A DNA stretch of 7,872 nucleotides from Rhizorhabdus sp. (GTDB lineage Bacteria > Pseudomonadota > Alphaproteobacteria > Sphingomonadales > Sphingomonadaceae), in NCBI GenBank assembly GCA_004297635.1, contig SCUQ01000475.1:1-7872 (forward strand), in the 5' to 3' direction. The notes under the pieces were generated by a model that was not told where the DNA came from, searched no databases, and saw only the letters and a program-made list of their open reading frames with translations. Positions 4,739 to 7,872 of the stretch are shown here, in pieces. The position numbers were made by a program, and so were the translations under genes. Each line of letters opens with the position of its first letter. The stretch's first letter is position 1.

Positions 4739-5614
4739 ATGCGCTATTGGCTGTTGATGCTGGCGGCGGCGGTGGGGCTGCATGACGGCGCGATGGCCCA
4801 GGCGACGGACGACATCATCGTTTCCGGGCAGCGCGGAAAGCGCGACCCGGAGAAGACCTTCGTCGAGGCGATGGCCGCGCCGTCGGCCAACGGCCAGCTG
4901 GCGCGCTTTACCGAGAAAATATGCCCGCGCGGCTTCGGTCTGAGCGAACAGAATAATCAGGGCCTCGCGCAGCGAATCCGTCGGGTCGCCGCCGCGGCGA
5001 AAATCCCGGTTGCGGAGGAGGGGTGCCGGCCGAACATCATTATTCTGTTCGTGACCGACCGGCGGCAGGCGATCGCGCGATGGAGGACGGACCGGCCGGA
5101 CTTCTTCATCGGCCTCACCCCGTCCCGGATCAGCGCGCTGGCCGCCGGCACCGATCCGGTGACGAGCTGGCAGATTGTTCGGGTGATGGGAAAGGACGGG
5201 CGACCGATCGGAAAGGCCGATTCGGACATGTACGACTATCTGGTCAACGAGCAGACGGTGCCGTCGCGCCTCGTCAGTTCCATCCAGATCGAGTTCGCCG
5301 CCACCTTCGTGCTGATCGAGCAGAAGCTGATCGGCGATGCCTCGCTGGTTCAGCTGGCCGATTATGCGGCGATGCGCACCCTGGCCAACACGGATGCGAT
5401 GGCTGCGGCGGGACAGCGACTGCCCACCATATTGTCGCTGTTCAGCAGCCCTGGTGAGCCCGTGCCGCTCAGCCTCACCGAATGGGACCTGCGCTATCTC
5501 ACGGCCTTATATGATAGCCCGCTGGCGGCCCGCGCGAGCCAACAGCAGCGCTCGATGGGCAAGCTGATCAAGCAGGATGCGGATCGGGGCGATAGCGAAA
5601 CTGGCAGACGCTGA
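4739..5614 (+). CDS. Periplasmic 291-aa protein with TonB-box-like N-terminus, uncharacterised
   Basis: Residues 1-20 (MRYWLLMLAAAVGLHDGAMA) are a signal peptide. The mature protein begins QATDDIIVSGQRGKRDPEKT, which closely resembles the TonB-box region (IVVTGxR) of sphingomonad TonB-dependent receptors, but no plug or barrel follows. The rest is a mixed globular domain with two cysteines (62 and 96, possible disulfide), a hydrophobic strand PNIIILFVTD (98-107), DSDMYDYLV (161-169) and a C-terminal block LSLTEWDLRYLTALYDSP (244-261). The tail from 262 is polar and probably disordered. I do not recognise a named family or a catalytic motif. It is divergent from ctaA and 56 nt upstream of the molybdoenzyme gene in the same direction, so the two may be co-transcribed. 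It does not resemble any known molybdoenzyme accessory protein. Confidence 0.8.
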   Translation: MRYWLLMLAAAVGLHDGAMAQATDDIIVSGQRGKRDPEKTFVEAMAAPSANGQLARFTEKICPRGFGLSEQNNQGLAQRIRRVAAAAKIPVAEEGCRPNIIILFVTDRRQAIARWRTDRPDFFIGLTPSRISALAAGTDPVTSWQIVRVMGKDGRPIGKADSDMYDYLVNEQTVPSRLVSSIQIEFAATFVLIEQKLIGDASLVQLADYAAMRTLANTDAMAAAGQRLPTILSLFSSPGEPVPLSLTEWDLRYLTALYDSPLAARASQQQRSMGKLIKQDADRGDSETGRR

Positions 5615-5670
5615 GGCAAATCCGCGTCAACCGGCTGGCATAGGTCGCCGCCGCCGCCTATCATGGCGCG

Positions 5671-7872
5671 ATGCACGCCAGGATCGATCGGGGAAAGGGG
5701 CCGAATGGAGCCGCGCACGGCATCACCCGCCGCCGATTGCTGGTCGGGGGCGGCGCAGCGGCCGGCCTCGTCGTCGGCTGGGCGGTGTGGCCACGCCATT
5801 ATGCGCCCAATCTCGCCGCAGCACCGGGCGAGCATGTCTATAATGCCTATCTGAAGATCGGCACCGACGGCAGGATCGTCGTGGCGGTGCCGCAGGCCGA
5901 GATGGGACAGGGCGTCTATACGTCACTCCCGCAGATCCTGGCGGACGAACTGGGCGCCGACTGGCGTACCGTCGCGGTCGAACCGGCGCCGATCAACCCG
6001 ATCTACGCCAATGCGCTGGCGCTGGAGGAAGAAGCTGCGCGGCGGCTGCCCGGCTGGCTGGACGGCCTCGGTCAATGGGCTGCGCGCGAGGTGGCCATGC
6101 GGATGAACCTCACGATGACGGCCGGCTCTTCGTCGATCCGGGCGTTCGAAGCGCGCATGATCGAGGCGGGTGCAGCGGCGCGGACCATGCTCTGCATGGC
6201 GGCGGCCCAGCGCTGGGGGATTGACTGGAAGGCTTGCGATACCGAGGGCGGATTCGTCGTCCGGGGAGGTGATCGGATTCGCTTTGCCGAACTGGCGGAG
6301 GCGGCGGCACGGCTCGACCCGCCGGGTTCGCTGATTCTGCGCGGGCCGCAGGAGCGCTCGCTGATCGGACGCCCGGTCCCCCGGCTCGATCTGCCGTCCA
6401 AGGTCGATGGCAGTGCCCAGCTGGGCGCCGATATCCGACTGCCCGGCATGGTCTATGCGTCGATCGCGCACGCGCCCTATGGCGGCGGGCATCCCGCCAA
6501 GATGACGCTTGGCGACGCCGAGGCAACGCCCGGCGTCAGCGCGGTCGTGACCCATCGGGGCTGGGTGGCGGTGGTCGGTACCAATTGGTGGGCGGCCGAT
6601 CGCGGGCTTCAGGCGCTCGCCATTGAATGGGAGGCCGCTGGGCCCCGCCCCGGCGACGCGACGATCCGGAAGGCGCTGGCGGCGGCGCTCGACGGAGGCG
6701 AAGCCGAGCGCTCGACCGAGCGGGGCGATCCCGATGTCGCGCTCGGCGGGCAGGGGGTGATCGCCGCGACCTATTCGGTGCCGATGATCGCGCAGGCGCC
6801 GCTCGAAACGCTGACGGCCACGGCGCGCTTCGGCGAGGGCGGGGTGGAAATCTGGGTGCCGACCCAGTCGCCGCCGATGGCGCGTGAAGCGGTGGCGGCG
6901 GCGCTGGGCCTCGATGCGTCGAATGTGACGATCTATCCGACGCTCGTCGGCGGTGGTTTTGGCCGCAAGATCGAGGTCGATGCCGCGATCGAGGCGGCGC
7001 TCATCGCCCGCAAGGTCGGGAAGCCGGTCCAGCTGGTCTGGCCGCGTCGCGAAGATATCCAGCACAGCCGCTTTCGCCCGCCCGCTCAGGCCCGTCTGAA
7101 GGCGAAGCTGGGAACCGGTGCATCGATCGCCGCCTGGTCGGCGCGCATCGCCACACCCTCGGCGGGTCCGGAAATGATGGACCGGATCACGGGCAAAGCT
7201 GGCGGGCAAAGCTATGGACCGGATCGCGGTTCGGTCGAAGGTGCGGAGCCGCCTTATGCTATCGAGGCGCTTGCCGTCGAACATGCGCCTGCCGCCATCG
7301 GGGTCCCTACCGGGGCCTGGCGTTCGGTCGCGAACAGCTACACGGCCTTCTTCACGGAGAGTTTCGTGGATGAGCTGGCGCAGGCGGCCGGGCTCGATCC
7401 GCTGTCCTTTCGCATGCAGGCGCTCACCCATCAGCCGCGGCTCGCGCGCTGCCTGCAGATGGCTGCCTCGATCGGCGGCTGGCAGGGTGGCGAACCGGGT
7501 ACCGGTCAGGGACTGGCCGCGCATAGTTGCTTCGGCAGCCATGTTGCCATGCTTGTCGAGACGCGGATCGAAGGTGAGCGGATAGGGGTTTCGAGCGTCA
7601 CCGCGGTCGTCGATATCGGCCGGGTCATTCACCCCGATATCGTCCGCCAGCAGATCGAGGGCGGAATCAGCTGGGGACTCGCCAACGCCTTCGGGGCCGC
7701 GGTCTCGATCGCCGACGGTACCGTAACCGCTCAGAATTTCGACGGGCTGGACCTGCCGATGCTTGCCGACAGTCCCGAAATCCGGGTCGAGATCATTCCC
7801 TCAAAGGAGGCGCCGGGTGGCGCCGGAGAGATTGCCGTGCCGCCAGTTGCCCCCGCGATCGCCAATGCCGTC
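5671..7872 (+). CDS. Tat-exported molybdenum hydroxylase large subunit (IorB-like), partial at right edge
   Basis: This is the molybdopterin cytosine dinucleotide-binding subunit of the xanthine dehydrogenase / aldehyde oxidase family, closest in type to isoquinoline 1-oxidoreductase beta. Such enzymes hydroxylate N-heterocycles or oxidise aldehydes. There are 734 codons with no stop, so only a short C-terminus should be missing. A twin-arginine signal (TRRRLLVGGGAAAGLVVGWA, 19-38) implies export of the folded enzyme. Cofactor and active-site blocks are EMGQG (77-81), TAGSSSIRAF, VPRLDLPSKVDGSAQLGADI, VGGGFGRKIEVDA (426-438), GAWRSV (548-553) and APGGAGE (E720, the expected catalytic base) followed by PPVAPAIANAV. 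ATG 5671 is the only sensible start, but its ribosome binding site is weak. The [2Fe-2S] partner expected for this type is not encoded upstream in the window. Substrate unknown. Confidence 0.92.
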   Translation, partial: MHARIDRGKGPNGAAHGITRRRLLVGGGAAAGLVVGWAVWPRHYAPNLAAAPGEHVYNAYLKIGTDGRIVVAVPQAEMGQGVYTSLPQILADELGADWRTVAVEPAPINPIYANALALEEEAARRLPGWLDGLGQWAAREVAMRMNLTMTAGSSSIRAFEARMIEAGAAARTMLCMAAAQRWGIDWKACDTEGGFVVRGGDRIRFAELAEAAARLDPPGSLILRGPQERSLIGRPVPRLDLPSKVDGSAQLGADIRLPGMVYASIAHAPYGGGHPAKMTLGDAEATPGVSAVVTHRGWVAVVGTNWWAADRGLQALAIEWEAAGPRPGDATIRKALAAALDGGEAERSTERGDPDVALGGQGVIAATYSVPMIAQAPLETLTATARFGEGGVEIWVPTQSPPMAREAVAAALGLDASNVTIYPTLVGGGFGRKIEVDAAIEAALIARKVGKPVQLVWPRREDIQHSRFRPPAQARLKAKLGTGASIAAWSARIATPSAGPEMMDRITGKAGGQSYGPDRGSVEGAEPPYAIEALAVEHAPAAIGVPTGAWRSVANSYTAFFTESFVDELAQAAGLDPLSFRMQALTHQPRLARCLQMAASIGGWQGGEPGTGQGLAAHSCFGSHVAMLVETRIEGERIGVSSVTAVVDIGRVIHPDIVRQQIEGGISWGLANAFGAAVSIADGTVTAQNFDGLDLPMLADSPEIRVEIIPSKEAPGGAGEIAVPPVAPAIANAV

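Noticed and set aside
5640..5661. ATAGG...CCTAT inverted repeat between the 291-aa gene and the molybdoenzyme gene
   Set aside because: The arms are only 5 bp with a 12-nt loop and no U-run, which is too weak to call a terminator or operator.
5923..7632. 569-codon open frame on the minus strand
   Set aside because: It lies wholly opposite the molybdoenzyme gene. The product is a composition-driven Arg/Asp/His-rich sequence with no motif or signal. Long antisense frames are expected opposite GC-rich genes with strong codon bias.
1..7872. CRISPR array, tRNA, rRNA, insertion sequence or phage genes
   Set aside because: No regularly spaced repeats, cloverleaf-like sequences, transposase motifs or terminal inverted repeats were seen by eye on either strand.

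Overview
The window looks like a chromosomal piece of a GC-rich alphaproteobacterium, most likely a sphingomonad (Sphingomonadaceae or a close relative). The reasons are an S9 ribosomal protein with a long Ala/Pro-rich N-terminal extension, an L13 starting MKALMKTTK, an alphaproteobacterial heme A synthase, a perfect EcfG-type general-stress promoter (GGAAC-N16-CGTT), and several small secreted proteins of the uncharacterised kind common in sphingomonads. This placement comes from recognising the proteins by eye, not from a search.

Layout. Positions 1-1386 (minus strand) hold a tight three-gene set of exported proteins: a Gly-zipper protein (1060-1386), a 313-aa protein with degenerate retropepsin-like features (104-1045), and a third gene that starts in an ATGA overlap and runs off the left edge (1-104). 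The likely driver is the EcfG promoter at 1416-1440. Positions 1543-1935 (plus) encode a 130-aa secreted two-cysteine protein. It converges on an 85-aa secreted protein (1972-2229, minus), and a GC hairpin lies between their ends. Positions 2338-3549 (minus) form the ribosomal protein unit: promoter, structured leader, rplM, rpsI and a strong intrinsic terminator. Heme A synthase (3577-4632, minus) lies just upstream of it. Divergent from that, on the plus strand, are a 291-aa periplasmic protein with a TonB-box-like N-terminus (4739-5614) and a Tat-exported molybdenum hydroxylase large subunit of the isoquinoline 1-oxidoreductase beta type (5671 to the right edge).

How the genes work together. 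L13 and S9 are co-transcribed ribosome components. Heme A synthase makes the cofactor of aa3-type cytochrome oxidase. The molybdoenzyme would need a [2Fe-2S] partner subunit, which is not encoded upstream of it in this window, plus the usual electron acceptor. The left cluster looks like an envelope gene set induced by general stress, but its biochemical role is unknown.

No mobile element, CRISPR array, tRNA, rRNA or phage gene was seen. No gene-free stretch exceeds 300 bases. The clearest non-routine observations are the EcfG promoter in front of the unknown secreted cluster, the TonB-box-like segment on a protein that is not a receptor, and the inverted repeats inside promoter regions. I did not find convincing evidence of a complete new multi-gene system.
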